NCBI GenBank assembly: GCA_934645175.1
Contig: CAKUDE010000003.1
Span: forward strand, 32,046 to 96,045
Reading direction: 5' to 3'
Length of the DNA stretch: 64,000 nt
Source of the DNA: an uncultured Oscillospiraceae bacterium
GTDB lineage: Bacteria; Bacillota; Clostridia; Oscillospirales; Oscillospiraceae
Part shown: piece by piece, positions 23,754 to 32,764 of the stretch
How positions within the stretch are numbered: the first letter of the stretch is position 1
How the letters are laid out: each line of letters opens with the position of its first letter
Notes under the pieces: generated by a model
Told to the model about the DNA's origin: nothing
Seen by the model: only the letters and a program-made list of their open reading frames with translations
Database searches by the model: none
Translations under genes and position numbers: made by a program

Positions 23754-25222
23754 ACTATCGGATGATCTTCTCCCTTTTGGGAAATGTGCTGCTGCTCATT
23801 GCGGCGGTGATGCTGCTGCCGGCGCTGGTCGCACTGTATTACGCCGAAACTGCGGGCTTTGCGATCCTGCAGAGTATTGCCGTTTGCGGCGGCGCGGGAC
23901 TGTTGCTGTCGCTGCTGCGGCCGAAAAAGCACCGCCGCGCCCTGCACGCGCGCGACGGCTTTGTCATGGTTTCTCTGGCATGGATCGTCCTGTCGCTGGC
24001 GGGGGCGCTGCCCTTCCGCCTCAGCGGTGCGATTCCGTCGTACCTTGACGCCGTGTTTGAAACGGCCTCCGGCTTTACGACCACCGGCTCGAGCATTCTG
24101 ACTGCCGTGGAGTCGATGCCGAAGTGCCTTCTGTTTTGGCGCAGCTTCAGCCACTGGCTCGGCGGCATGGGCGTGCTGGTGTTCATGCTGGCCATCGTTC
24201 CGCTTTCCGGCGAGAGCATCTATCTGCTGCGCGCCGAATCGGCAGGTCCCTCGGTCAATAAGATGCTGCCGAAGATGCGGGATTCGTCCATCACGCTCTA
24301 TACGCTCTATTTCGCGCTGACCGTTCTGCAGTACCTGACCTACCGCCTCGGCGCGTGGTGCGGCTGGGGCGAGATCAGCGTGTTCGACAGTGTGTGCCTG
24401 ACCTTCGGTACGGCAGGCACGGGTGGCTTTGCCGTTCGGAACGACGGACTGGCGGGCTATTCCGCTTATGTGCAGATCGTTACGACGGTATATATGCTGC
24501 TGTTCGGCGTGAATTTCAGTCTGTACTTCCTGCTGCTGCGAAGAAAGCTGCGCGATGTCTGGCGCAGCTCCGAGCTGCGGGCATATCTGCTGATCGTTTT
24601 CTGTGCGATCACGCTTATCACGATCAATCTGCTGACGACGGGCGGCTATTTCCGGACGGTTGGCGACACGGTTCGCGAAAGCGCCTTTGCCGTCGCCTCG
24701 ATCATTACCACCACCGGCTACGGCTCGGCGGATTTTTCCCTGTGGCCGGAGTTTTCGCGCGTTGTGCTGGCGATTCTGATGATCGTCGGCGGCTGCGCCG
24801 GTTCGACGGCCGGCGGTATGAAGGTCAGCCGCGTTTTGATTCTCTGCAAGACCGTCCGCGCCGAGCTGCGCCGTCTGCTGCACCCGCACAGCGTTGAGGT
24901 GATGACGATGGACGGCAAGCGCGTCGGCAGGGAGGTTGTCCACGGTGCAGGCGCATACCTTGTGCTGTATCTGCTGCTGCTGCTGATCTCCGTGCTGCTG
25001 GTCTCGCTTGACGACTTCGGAACGGAAACGACGCTTTCGGCCGTGCTGACGGCGCTCAATAATATCGGCCCCGGGCTGAGCGGACAGATCGGACCCTTCG
25101 GCAGCTTTGCGGATTTTTCCGTACTGTCCAAGCTCGTGCTGACCGCCGATATGATCCTCGGCCGTCTGGAGCTGTTCCCGGTGCTGCTCCTGCTGCGACC
25201 TTCCACATGGTACAGACACTGA
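23750..25222 (+). CDS. trkH: Trk potassium transporter membrane subunit TrkH
   Basis: 490 residues and about ten or more transmembrane helices. The four pore repeats are visible through TTTGSS near residue 110, TFGTAGTGGFA near 220, ITTTGYGSADF near 320 and NNIGPGL near 440, each giving a selectivity glycine. It forms the K+ path controlled by TrkA. Confidence 0.93.
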   Translation: MNYRMIFSLLGNVLLLIAAVMLLPALVALYYAETAGFAILQSIAVCGGAGLLLSLLRPKKHRRALHARDGFVMVSLAWIVLSLAGALPFRLSGAIPSYLDAVFETASGFTTTGSSILTAVESMPKCLLFWRSFSHWLGGMGVLVFMLAIVPLSGESIYLLRAESAGPSVNKMLPKMRDSSITLYTLYFALTVLQYLTYRLGAWCGWGEISVFDSVCLTFGTAGTGGFAVRNDGLAGYSAYVQIVTTVYMLLFGVNFSLYFLLLRRKLRDVWRSSELRAYLLIVFCAITLITINLLTTGGYFRTVGDTVRESAFAVASIITTTGYGSADFSLWPEFSRVVLAILMIVGGCAGSTAGGMKVSRVLILCKTVRAELRRLLHPHSVEVMTMDGKRVGREVVHGAGAYLVLYLLLLLISVLLVSLDDFGTETTLSAVLTALNNIGPGLSGQIGPFGSFADFSVLSKLVLTADMILGRLELFPVLLLLRPSTWYRH

Positions 25223-25253
25223 AAACATAAAACACAAAGAAGGGGATAATACA

Positions 25254-25517
25254 ATGGACTACGTTTACAAGACCAAGATCGTCTGCTCGCAGGAAATCCA
25301 TTTCCATATCGAGGGAAATGTGATTACAAACATCGTCTTTATCGGCGGCTGCAACGGCAACCTGAAGGCGATCAGCAAGCTCGTCGACGGCTACACCGTC
25401 GAGCAGATCGAGGAAAAGCTGCGCGGCAATACCTGCGGCCAGCGGCCGACCTCCTGCGCCGACCAGCTTGCCATCGCCGTGCGCGAGGCCTACGAAAAGG
25501 AAAAGGCTATGGCGTGA
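25254..25517 (+). CDS. TSCPD-domain protein
   Basis: 87 residues. The middle reads GGCNGNLKAISKLVDG and the end GQRPTSCADQLA, the TSCPD signature, with several cysteines that could bind metal. Small free-standing TSCPD proteins are common in Clostridia (TIGR03905-type) and their function is unknown; the domain also occurs at the end of vitamin-B12-dependent ribonucleotide reductases. It lies 31 bases after trkH behind GAAGGGG, so it may be the last gene of that operon. Confidence 0.85.
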   Translation: MDYVYKTKIVCSQEIHFHIEGNVITNIVFIGGCNGNLKAISKLVDGYTVEQIEEKLRGNTCGQRPTSCADQLAIAVREAYEKEKAMA

Positions 25518-25533
25518 ATTTCTGCGCTACAGC

Positions 25534-25570
25534 GAAAAAAGCGTCCCTCACCGTGAGGGACGCTTTTTTC
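25534..25570. terminator. Bidirectional terminator between the TSCPD gene and queT
   Basis: Perfect 17-bp stem with a CCG loop, A-run on one side and T-run on the other, between convergent genes. Confidence 0.95.
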
Positions 25571-25581
25571 ATGGCGACGGC

Positions 25582-26088
25582 TTATTTCAGCCGGCCTTCT
25601 ATCGGACGCAGGGCAAAATACAGCGCCGTGCCGAGCGTATAGAGCACGCCCAGCTCGCCGAGGGCAACATAGAGCATATCCAGCCACAGCGGAAGCCCGG
25701 GAATATAGAACCAAAGCTCGGGGCCTACAAGCAGCGCATTGCAGACGGCGGGCACGGCCAGCGCCGGGACGGGCACGCGCCACAGGCGGACATTGCGCAG
25801 CCGATACATCAGCACTGCGCTCAGGAGCGAGGCCAGGGGGCCGACGAGAAGATCCAACGGCAGCGCCCCCGCATTTGTCAGGTTGAACAGCAGGCAGCCT
25901 GCCGTCAGCCCGCCGATGGCGGAGGGGGTGTAGAGCGCCAGGACGCACAGGGCTTCGGCTGCGCGGAACTGGATCGCCGCAGAGGTCGTGCCCGGCAGGA
26001 GAAGATCCTGCGCCAGCGCAAGGACGACATACAGCGCCGCAACGGCGGCGCCGCGCACAAGATTGTGCAGGGCTTTCGTGTGTTTCAT
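25582..26088 (-). CDS. queT: QueT-family ECF transporter S component (queuosine precursor)
   Basis: 168 residues, about five to six transmembrane helices. AIQFRAAEALCVLALYTPSA resembles the QueT (DUF988) core. It probably imports preQ0/preQ1 or queuine for tRNA modification. A preQ1-I riboswitch immediately upstream, with the Shine-Dalgarno in its pseudoknot, supports the assignment strongly. Confidence 0.88.
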   Translation of the reverse strand: MKHTKALHNLVRGAAVAALYVVLALAQDLLLPGTTSAAIQFRAAEALCVLALYTPSAIGGLTAGCLLFNLTNAGALPLDLLVGPLASLLSAVLMYRLRNVRLWRVPVPALAVPAVCNALLVGPELWFYIPGLPLWLDMLYVALGELGVLYTLGTALYFALRPIEGRLK

Positions 26089-26096
26089 TCAATTTT

Positions 26097-26142
26097 CACT
26101 CCATAGTTTTATTTTACGACAGGATGGTTTCGAACTGTCGCG
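26097..26142 (-). ncRNA. preQ1-I riboswitch with an integrated ribosome binding site
   Basis: On the minus strand: stem CGACAG/CTGTCG (26140-26135 with 26122-26117), a GTTCGAAACCATC-type loop, then the A-rich TAAAATAAAACTA tail and TGGAG. The loop CCAT can pair with ATGG of the tail to form the pseudoknot, which covers the queT GGAG 9 bases from its ATG. This is the compact preQ1-I layout. Confidence 0.85.
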
Positions 26143-26146
26143 GAAC

Positions 26147-26175
26147 ATCATACCGCATCGGGGGCGATTCGTCAA
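26147..26175 (-). promoter_or_regulatory. queT promoter
   Basis: On the minus strand: TTGACG (26175-26170), 17-bp spacer, TATGAT (26152-26147). Confidence 0.8.
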
Positions 26176-26198
26176 GAGGAATTCGACCGGAATGGCAA

Positions 26199-26227
26199 TT
26201 GACAAGATCGGAAATATCTGTTACACT
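26199..26227 (+). promoter_or_regulatory. Promoter of the nucleoside importer operon
   Basis: TTGACA (26199-26204), 17-bp spacer, TACACT (26222-26227). Confidence 0.8.
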
Positions 26228-26281
26228 ATCGGCAAATGCGGGGCTTCCCCTTGCAAAAAATGATTATGAGAGGAAACGATC

Positions 26282-27400
26282 ATGAAAAAACTGATGGCAC
26301 TGCTGCTGGCGCTGACACTTGCGCTCGGACTGCTGTGCGCCTGCGCGACCAACCCTACCGAATCCACCGACCCCACCGGCGAGAAGCCTGCGAAGGTCTA
26401 CAAGGTCTGCAACCTTGTCAACGGCAATTTGGGCGACAAGTCCTTCTACGACTCCGCGCAGTCCGGTCTGGATGCGCTGAAGGCTGCCGGCCGTATCGAA
26501 TCGACTACCATTGAGATGGGCGGCACCGACGCCGATCAGCCCAAGTGGCTCAGCACGCTTTATGAGGTCTCCGAGGGAAAGCAGTATGACCTTATCATCT
26601 GCGGCACCTGGCAGATGCCCGAATATCTGGCGGAGGTTGCCGCGAAGTATCCGGAGCAGAAGTACCTGATTTATGACTCCGAATGTGATCTGCCCAACGT
26701 GGTCAGCCTGAACTACAAGCAAAACGATATGGGCTATCTTGTCGGTGTGTTTGCCGCCTGCATGACCACCGATACGAGTGTGAAGAACATCAATGCCGAC
26801 GCCGTGCTCGGCTTTGTCGGCGGCGAGGACAGCCCCGTGATCAACGACTTCCTTTACGGCTTCATCCTCGGCGCGCAGTCCGTGAATCAGGATATCAGGA
26901 TCGATACCCGCTATACCGGCGGTTATGTCGATACCGCGCTGGCCAAGGAATATGCCCTGTCCATGATCAACGATAACAAGTGCGACATCATCTGGGGCGT
27001 CGCAGGCAATGCCGGCAACGGCGCGGCCGAGGCCGCTCTGGAGACCGGGAAGGCCTGGTTCATCGGTGTCGATTCCGACCAGGAGCTGACTTTCTCGGAG
27101 GAGCTTGCCGCCATCACCCTGACGTCCGGCCTGAAGAATATCGGTCAGTCGCTCGTCTGGTTCTTTGACGAGTGGGACGCCGGCCGGGGTCACTTCGGCG
27201 AAAATCTGCTGCTCGGCATCGCCGAGGGCGGTGTCGGCATCGTGACCGACAAGAATTTTAAGAGCTACGCCTCCGCCGAGACCGTCAAAAAGGTCGAGGA
27301 GGCGCAGAAGGGCGTGCTCGACGGTACCATCAAGGTTCCCACCGCCATCGGCAACGAGTCGAAGGATCTGGAGAACCTGCGTGAGTCCGTCCGTCCGTGA
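26282..27400 (+). CDS. BMP-family substrate-binding lipoprotein of a nucleoside ABC importer
   Basis: 372 residues. A lipoprotein signal ends in LCAC with the lipidated cysteine at residue 21, so the mature protein is tethered outside the membrane. The body has BMP (PnrA/Med) hallmarks: GNLGDKSFYDSAQ near residue 48, YDLIICGTW, GFVGGEDSPVINDF and the VDSDQE motif near 262. The downstream ATPase and two permeases make it the binding protein of a NupNOPQ-type purine/pyrimidine nucleoside importer. Confidence 0.9.
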   Translation: MKKLMALLLALTLALGLLCACATNPTESTDPTGEKPAKVYKVCNLVNGNLGDKSFYDSAQSGLDALKAAGRIESTTIEMGGTDADQPKWLSTLYEVSEGKQYDLIICGTWQMPEYLAEVAAKYPEQKYLIYDSECDLPNVVSLNYKQNDMGYLVGVFAACMTTDTSVKNINADAVLGFVGGEDSPVINDFLYGFILGAQSVNQDIRIDTRYTGGYVDTALAKEYALSMINDNKCDIIWGVAGNAGNGAAEAALETGKAWFIGVDSDQELTFSEELAAITLTSGLKNIGQSLVWFFDEWDAGRGHFGENLLLGIAEGGVGIVTDKNFKSYASAETVKKVEEAQKGVLDGTIKVPTAIGNESKDLENLRESVRP

Positions 27401-27439
27401 TTCGACGGTCTCGCCGTAAAACCGCTTTTGAAAACTCCG

Positions 27440-27469
27440 GGGCCGCGCGGCGGTCCCGGGGCTTTCGCG
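27440..27469 (+). other. GC-rich intercistronic hairpin between the binding protein and ATPase genes
   Basis: CTCCGGGGCCGC can pair imperfectly with GCGGCGGTCCCGGGG. It could protect the 3' end of the binding-protein mRNA or attenuate downstream expression, as often happens in ABC operons (inference). Confidence 0.45.
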
Positions 27470-27509
27470 TATTATCCCGCCGCAGCGGGAACCGTTTCAG
27501 GAGAGAGCT

Positions 27510-29075
27510 ATGACAGAACAATCCATTCCCCTTGTGGAGCTGCGCGGCGTCAGTAAGGTCTATCCCAATGGCATTGCCGCCAATCGCGGCCTGGACCTGA
27601 CCGTTTATTCCGGCGAAATCCACGCGCTGACGGGCGAAAACGGTGCGGGTAAGACCACGCTGATGAAGCTGCTGTTCGGTATGGAGCAGCCGACGGCGGG
27701 AGAGATCCGCCTGCGCGGCGAGCGGGTGGCGCTTACGTCGCCCGCCGACGCCATTGCACGCGGCATCGGTATGGTGCATCAGCATTTCATGCTTGTTCCG
27801 AGCCTGACCGTGGCGGAAAACGTCGTTTTGGGTATGGCTCCGCGTAAGGCGGGCTTTTTACTCGACCGCGCCGAGGCGCGGCACATTACCGCCGAGGCGG
27901 CGGAGCGCTTCCGTCTGCCTGTCGATCCCGACGCGCGTGTGGCGGAGATACCCGTGGGCATGAAGCAGAAGGTGGAGATCCTGAAGGCGCTTGTGCGCGG
28001 GGCAAAGCTGCTGATTCTCGACGAGCCGACGGCCGTTCTGACCGCGCAGGAGACGCAGGAGCTGTTTGCACAGCTTCGCCACCTGAAAACGCAGGGCTAT
28101 ACCGTGATCTTCATCTCCCATAAGCTCGACGAGGTGCTGTCGCTGTGCGACCGCATTACCGTTCTGCGCGCCGGACGCACGCAGGGCACCTTTGATGCGG
28201 CGGGCGTCACGCCGCAGGAGCTTTCGAGGCGCATGATCGGCCGCGACGTACTGCTTGCGCCGGAGCGCTCTCCGGCGCAGCCGGGGCGGGTTGTGCTTCG
28301 CGTGCGGGAGCTGAGCTGCACCGGGAAAGAGGGAAAAAAGCGGCTCGATGCGCTCTCGTTTGATCTTCGCGCGGGAGAGATCCTCGGCGTTGCAGGCGTG
28401 GAGGGCAACGGACAGAAGGAGCTGGTCGATTTGCTCTTTGGCTTTGCGGCGCCGGACGGCGGCTCGATTCAAATCGACGGCCGGGATGCCTGCGGCCTTT
28501 CACCGCGCGCGCTGCGCAAGCGCGGCGTGTCGCTGATTCCGGAGGATCGAATGCTCAACGGCATTGCCGCTGCGGCGAGCATTGAGGAGAATCTGATTTC
28601 CACGCGCACGGGCGACCCCCTGCTTTGCCGCGCAGGCGTGTTTTCCGCGAAGCGGATGCACGCGCTGGCTGACCGCCTCATCGGCGAATACCGCGTTCTG
28701 TGCCGCAGCCGCCGCCAGCAGGTGCAGATGCTTTCCGGCGGCAACATTCAGAAGATCGTCGTTGCGCGGGAGTTTTCCGGCGCGCCGAGGCTGCTTATCG
28801 CCGATCAGCCGACGCGCGGCATCGATGTCGGCGCGACCGAGTTCATCCGCGCCAAGCTCATGGAAATGGCGCGCGCAGGCACGGCGGTGCTGCTGGTGTC
28901 GGCGGATCTTTCGGAGATTCTGGAGCTGTCCGATCGGTTGATGGTGCTGTGCGGCGGCCGAGCCGCGGCGGTGTTTGACCATCCGCAGGCACTCACCGGA
29001 AGCGAGTTGGGTGAATATATGCTGGGCCTGCGCAGACAGAGCGCGCAGGAGCTGGGAGGGCTGTGCCATGAGTGA
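27510..29075 (+). CDS. Nucleoside ABC transporter ATPase with two ATP-binding domains
   Basis: 521 residues, two fused ABC domains. The first has the Walker A GENGAGKTT near residue 42 and LLILDEPTAVL near 168. The second has a degenerate P-loop (GVEGNGQKEL near 296) but an intact LSGGN signature near residue 410 and IADQPTRGIDVG. This is the RbsA/NupO layout. It energises the two permeases that follow and overlaps the first by 8 bases. Confidence 0.92.
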   Translation: MTEQSIPLVELRGVSKVYPNGIAANRGLDLTVYSGEIHALTGENGAGKTTLMKLLFGMEQPTAGEIRLRGERVALTSPADAIARGIGMVHQHFMLVPSLTVAENVVLGMAPRKAGFLLDRAEARHITAEAAERFRLPVDPDARVAEIPVGMKQKVEILKALVRGAKLLILDEPTAVLTAQETQELFAQLRHLKTQGYTVIFISHKLDEVLSLCDRITVLRAGRTQGTFDAAGVTPQELSRRMIGRDVLLAPERSPAQPGRVVLRVRELSCTGKEGKKRLDALSFDLRAGEILGVAGVEGNGQKELVDLLFGFAAPDGGSIQIDGRDACGLSPRALRKRGVSLIPEDRMLNGIAAAASIEENLISTRTGDPLLCRAGVFSAKRMHALADRLIGEYRVLCRSRRQQVQMLSGGNIQKIVVAREFSGAPRLLIADQPTRGIDVGATEFIRAKLMEMARAGTAVLLVSADLSEILELSDRLMVLCGGRAAAVFDHPQALTGSELGEYMLGLRRQSAQELGGLCHE

Positions 29076-30174
29076 GAGAAAAAACCTGGCCTTCCGTTGC
29101 GTGCGGGGCCTGCTCGCCATTGCCATCGCATTGGGTGTGGCGGCGGTGTTTATCTTCCTGTCGTCCAAGGGCGGCAGCCTTGCCGAACGCCTTGCCGCGA
29201 CGGGCGATGCGCTGGTGCATCTGCTGGTGCGGCCGCTTGTCCGCGCGGGCGGCGGCTTCAATACGAAGAATTTTACCGATGTACTGGCGGGTATGATTCC
29301 CATCCTGTTTACCGGTATTTCCGTGTGCGTCATGTTTTCTGCGGAGCAGTTCAACATGGGGGCGGAGGGCGGCACGATGCTCGGCGCTTTTGTTGCCGGG
29401 CTGTGTGCGGTGTATCTTCCGATGTCCTCCGGGCTGCACGCCGTCGTGTGCCTGCTGGCGGGTGCGCTGGCCGTGGCGCTGGTGATGCTTGTGCCGGCAA
29501 TCCTGAAGGCCAGGCTGGGCGTCAGCGAAATGGTCAGCTCGCTGATGCTGAATTATGTGATCCTGTACGCGATCAAGTTCGTCCTGAATACCTTCCTTGC
29601 CGACCGTTCGAAGGGTCAGACACAAACCTTCCCCTTCCTCGACGGCGCGAAGCTGCCGCAGCTTGTGGATAACGGCTCGCGCCTGTCCGTCGGCTTTGTC
29701 CTCGCGCTGGTCTGCGTAGCGCTGGTAACGCTGTTTCTCTACCGTACCCGCTGGGGCTATTCCATCCGCATGGTCGGTCTGAACGGCGCCTTTGCCGCCT
29801 ATTCCGGCCTGCCTGTGACGGGTGTGATTCTTCTGTCGCAGGTGCTCGGCGGCGCGCTGGCCGGTCTGGGCGGCGCGGTGGAGATGCTCGGCCGCTATGA
29901 CACGTTTTCGTGGGGCAACCTTCCCGGCTACGGTTGGACGGGCATCACCGTGGCGATCCTTGCCAACAATAATCCCGCTTTTGTGCCGCTTGCGGCGTTC
30001 TTCATCGCCTATCTGGACAAGGGCTGTAACCTGATGAGCACGTACTGCGGCGTACCCGCGCAGCTTATCAGTATTTTGCAGGCGGTTATTTTCCTGTTCT
30101 TCGCAGCGGAGCGCTTCCTGGCGGGCTTCCGGCAGCGCCTGGTGGTGCGCGAAGCCGCGCGAAAGGAGGCCTAA
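29068..30174 (+). CDS. Nucleoside ABC transporter permease (NupP-like)
   Basis: 368 residues from the ATG at 29068, which has GGGAGGG upstream inside the ATPase gene. About eight to ten transmembrane helices; EQFNMGAEGGTMLGAF near residue 93 is the conserved permease motif of BPD_transp_2 nucleoside systems. It pairs with the next permease to form the channel. Confidence 0.9.
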   Translation: MSERKNLAFRCVRGLLAIAIALGVAAVFIFLSSKGGSLAERLAATGDALVHLLVRPLVRAGGGFNTKNFTDVLAGMIPILFTGISVCVMFSAEQFNMGAEGGTMLGAFVAGLCAVYLPMSSGLHAVVCLLAGALAVALVMLVPAILKARLGVSEMVSSLMLNYVILYAIKFVLNTFLADRSKGQTQTFPFLDGAKLPQLVDNGSRLSVGFVLALVCVALVTLFLYRTRWGYSIRMVGLNGAFAAYSGLPVTGVILLSQVLGGALAGLGGAVEMLGRYDTFSWGNLPGYGWTGITVAILANNNPAFVPLAAFFIAYLDKGCNLMSTYCGVPAQLISILQAVIFLFFAAERFLAGFRQRLVVREAARKEA

Positions 30175-30175
30175 C

Positions 30176-31114
30176 ATGGAAAATGTTTTCTCTCCGGAGT
30201 TCTTTTTCTCCATTCTGCGCATTACCGCGCCGATCCTGTTTGCGACGCTCGGCGCAGTCATTTCCGAAAAGGCCGGTGTGTGCAATATCGGTCTGGAGGG
30301 CATCATGATGCTCTCGGCGCTGTTCGGCTCGCTGTGCGCCTATTGGGCCGGCTCATGGGCTGCGGGACTGCTTGCGGCGCTTGCGGTGGGCGTCCTGACG
30401 GCGCTTCTGATGGGTCTGTTCGCGTTCCGGCTCAAGACGGACGTCATCCTTGTTGGCATTGCGATCAATATGATCGGCTCCGGCGGTACGATTTTCCTGG
30501 TCAAGGCTATCACGCAGCTCACCGAGGGCCGCGCTTACGCCTCAACGACGGAGTTGATCACGCAGTCGCTCCAGATCCCGAACCTTACCATTCCGCTGAT
30601 CGACAAGATCCCCGTGGTCGGGCAGATCGTTTCCGGCCATTCGCTGCTCACTTATATGGCCTTTGCACTCGTGTTTTTTACCTGGGCGCTGCTGTATAAG
30701 ACGCCGGTGGGGCTGAACCTGCGCTCCGTGGGCGAGAATCCGAACGCGGCCGCCTCCGTCGGCCTGAGCGTGACGCGCCTGCGCTTTACCGCCATTGCGC
30801 TCTCCGGCCTGATGGCGGGCTTCGGCGGCGCGTTCATGTCCATGTCCTACGCGATGGGCTGGTCGCTGGATATGGTCGCCGGACGCGGCTTTATCGCGCT
30901 GGCGGCGCAGGCAATGGGCGGCGGAGAGCCGGTCGGCTCCATGCTGGCGGCGCTGGTGTTCGGCTTTGCACAGGCGCTCGGCATCAAATTCTCCGCTGTC
31001 GGTCTGGACTCGAACCTCGCCGCGCCCATCCCGTATCTGGTGACTGTGATCGGTCTGGTCTGCTTTGCGTTGGCTAAGCGGCGTAGGCATCGCCGCGCTG
31101 TGCAGACGGCATGA
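30176..31114 (+). CDS. Nucleoside ABC transporter permease (NupQ-like)
   Basis: 312 residues, about eight transmembrane helices, with EKAGVCNIGLEGIMMLSA near residue 30 and RSVGENPNAAASVG near 182, both typical of the second permease of BMP-type importers. The stop of the first permease and this start are one base apart, so all four importer genes form one unit. A new promoter follows it. Confidence 0.9.
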   Translation: MENVFSPEFFFSILRITAPILFATLGAVISEKAGVCNIGLEGIMMLSALFGSLCAYWAGSWAAGLLAALAVGVLTALLMGLFAFRLKTDVILVGIAINMIGSGGTIFLVKAITQLTEGRAYASTTELITQSLQIPNLTIPLIDKIPVVGQIVSGHSLLTYMAFALVFFTWALLYKTPVGLNLRSVGENPNAAASVGLSVTRLRFTAIALSGLMAGFGGAFMSMSYAMGWSLDMVAGRGFIALAAQAMGGGEPVGSMLAALVFGFAQALGIKFSAVGLDSNLAAPIPYLVTVIGLVCFALAKRRRHRRAVQTA

Positions 31115-31152
31115 AACGTGTCCGTGTCGACGGAAAAGGAAAGGCTTTTCCC

Positions 31153-31181
31153 TTGACAGACGGTCGGAAATCCCGTATAAT
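31153..31181 (+). promoter_or_regulatory. Consensus promoter of the DUF1538-PII operon
   Basis: TTGACA (31153-31158), 17-bp spacer, TATAAT (31176-31181): both hexamers perfect. Confidence 0.92.
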
Positions 31182-31240
31182 ACGGTTGTAAAACTGCTCG
31201 GGCGCGCCCTGCGGCGCTGCCGGAAACGGAGGGATTCTGC

Positions 31241-32764
31241 TTGCTGAAAACCGGAAGGACCATCCTTCTGCAGAAGGTACGGGAATCGCTGGCATCTGTC
31301 GTGCCGATTGCGATTATCGTCTTTTTGCTTTGCTTCACGATCATCCCCGTCCCGACGGAGCTGCTGATGACCTTTGCGGTAGGCGTCGTGCTGCTCATTG
31401 TGGGTATGGGTATGTTCACGCTCGGTACCGACCTGTCCATGACCCCCGTCGGCGGACACATCGGCTCCGCCATCACGCGCTCGCGCAAAACATGGTTCAT
31501 CGTCCTGATGTGTTTCCTGGTTGGCGCGATCGTCACCATTGCCGAGCCGGACCTTCAGGTTCTGGCCGAGCAGGTGCCGGGGATTCCGAACATGGTCATT
31601 ATCCTGTCGGTTGCCGGCGGCGTCGGCTTCTTTCTCGTCGTGGCCGTGCTGCGCACGCTGCTGCGCGTCCGTCTGTCGCTGTTGCTGATCATTTCCTACG
31701 GTCTTGTGTTCCTGATGGCCGCCTTTGTGCCCCGTGAGTTTCTCGCCGTGGCATTTGACTCCGGCGGTGTGACCACAGGCCCGATGACCGTGCCGTTTAT
31801 TATGGCGCTGGGCGTCGGCATTTCTTCGATTCGTGCCGACGGCGACGCGGAGAACGACAGCTTCGGCTTTGTCGCGCTCTGCTCGGTCGGTCCGATTCTT
31901 GCGGTTATGCTGCTCGGAATCCTCTACCCGACGAGCGGCGGCAGCTATACGCCCACCGAGATCCCCTCCGTGGAGACCTCGCGGCAGCTTGCCGTGCTGT
32001 TCGGCAAGGGTCTGCCGACCTATCTCTGGGAGGTCACGAAGGCGTTGGCACCTATCATCGTGTTCTTCCTGCTGTTCCAGCTTTTTGCCCTGAAGCTCAA
32101 GAAGGAGAACATTGTCCGTATCAGCGTCGGCTTTCTTTATACCTTTGTCGGCCTGGTGCTGTTCCTGACGGGGGCAAACGTCGGCTTCATGCCCGTCGGC
32201 AGCTATATCGGCAGTCAGCTCGGCACGCTGGAGTATAACTGGATCGTCATTCCGCTGGGTATGATTATCGGCTATTTCATCGTGCAGGCGGAGCCTGCCG
32301 TCCATGTGCTGAACAAGCAGGTCTACGAGCTGACGTCGGGCGCCATTCCGAAGCAGGCGCTCAGCCGCAGTCTTTCCGTCGGCGTGGCGGTGTCCGTCGG
32401 ACTGGCGATGCTTCGTATTTTGCTCGGCATTCCCGTTATGGCGCTGCTGATCCCCGGCTATCTGATCGCCGTTGCGCTGTCGTTCTTTGTTCCGCCCATC
32501 TTTACGGCCATCGCCTTCGACTCCGGCGGCGTGGCCTCCGGTCCGATGACGGCCACCTTCCTGCTGCCGATGTCCATCGGCGTGTGCCTTGCCGTCGGCG
32601 GAGACGTTGTCAGCGACGCGTTCGGTGTGGTTGCCATGGTCGCTATGACGCCGCTGATTACCATCCAGCTTCTCGGCCTGTATTTCCGCATCAAGGAGGC
32701 CAGAGCCGCCCGCATCGACGAGGACGACGACAACGAAATCATCGAAATGGAGGCAAGCGTATGA
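31241..32764 (+). CDS. DUF1538 integral membrane protein (two tandem repeats)
   Basis: 507 residues, start TTG at 31241 with CGGAGGG upstream; no nearby ATG. About twelve transmembrane helices in two homologous halves: GMGMFTLGTDLSMTPVG and LTGANVGFMPVGSYIG are equivalent, and AFDSGGVTTGPMTV near residue 170 mirrors AFDSGGVASGPMTA near 427. The repeated acidic/Gly-rich helix break suggests a transporter with internal pseudosymmetry. The substrate is not known. The P-II-like gene overlapping by 4 bases points to regulation by a P-II-type sensor. Confidence 0.85.
   Translation: MLKTGRTILLQKVRESLASVVPIAIIVFLLCFTIIPVPTELLMTFAVGVVLLIVGMGMFTLGTDLSMTPVGGHIGSAITRSRKTWFIVLMCFLVGAIVTIAEPDLQVLAEQVPGIPNMVIILSVAGGVGFFLVVAVLRTLLRVRLSLLLIISYGLVFLMAAFVPREFLAVAFDSGGVTTGPMTVPFIMALGVGISSIRADGDAENDSFGFVALCSVGPILAVMLLGILYPTSGGSYTPTEIPSVETSRQLAVLFGKGLPTYLWEVTKALAPIIVFFLLFQLFALKLKKENIVRISVGFLYTFVGLVLFLTGANVGFMPVGSYIGSQLGTLEYNWIVIPLGMIIGYFIVQAEPAVHVLNKQVYELTSGAIPKQALSRSLSVGVAVSVGLAMLRILLGIPVMALLIPGYLIAVALSFFVPPIFTAIAFDSGGVASGPMTATFLLPMSIGVCLAVGGDVVSDAFGVVAMVAMTPLITIQLLGLYFRIKEARAARIDEDDDNEIIEMEASV

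Noticed and set aside
30542-32305. A 587-codon minus-strand frame opposite a permease and the DUF1538 gene
   Set aside because: It crosses a promoter and an intergenic gap, and is His/Asp/Gln-rich without motifs.
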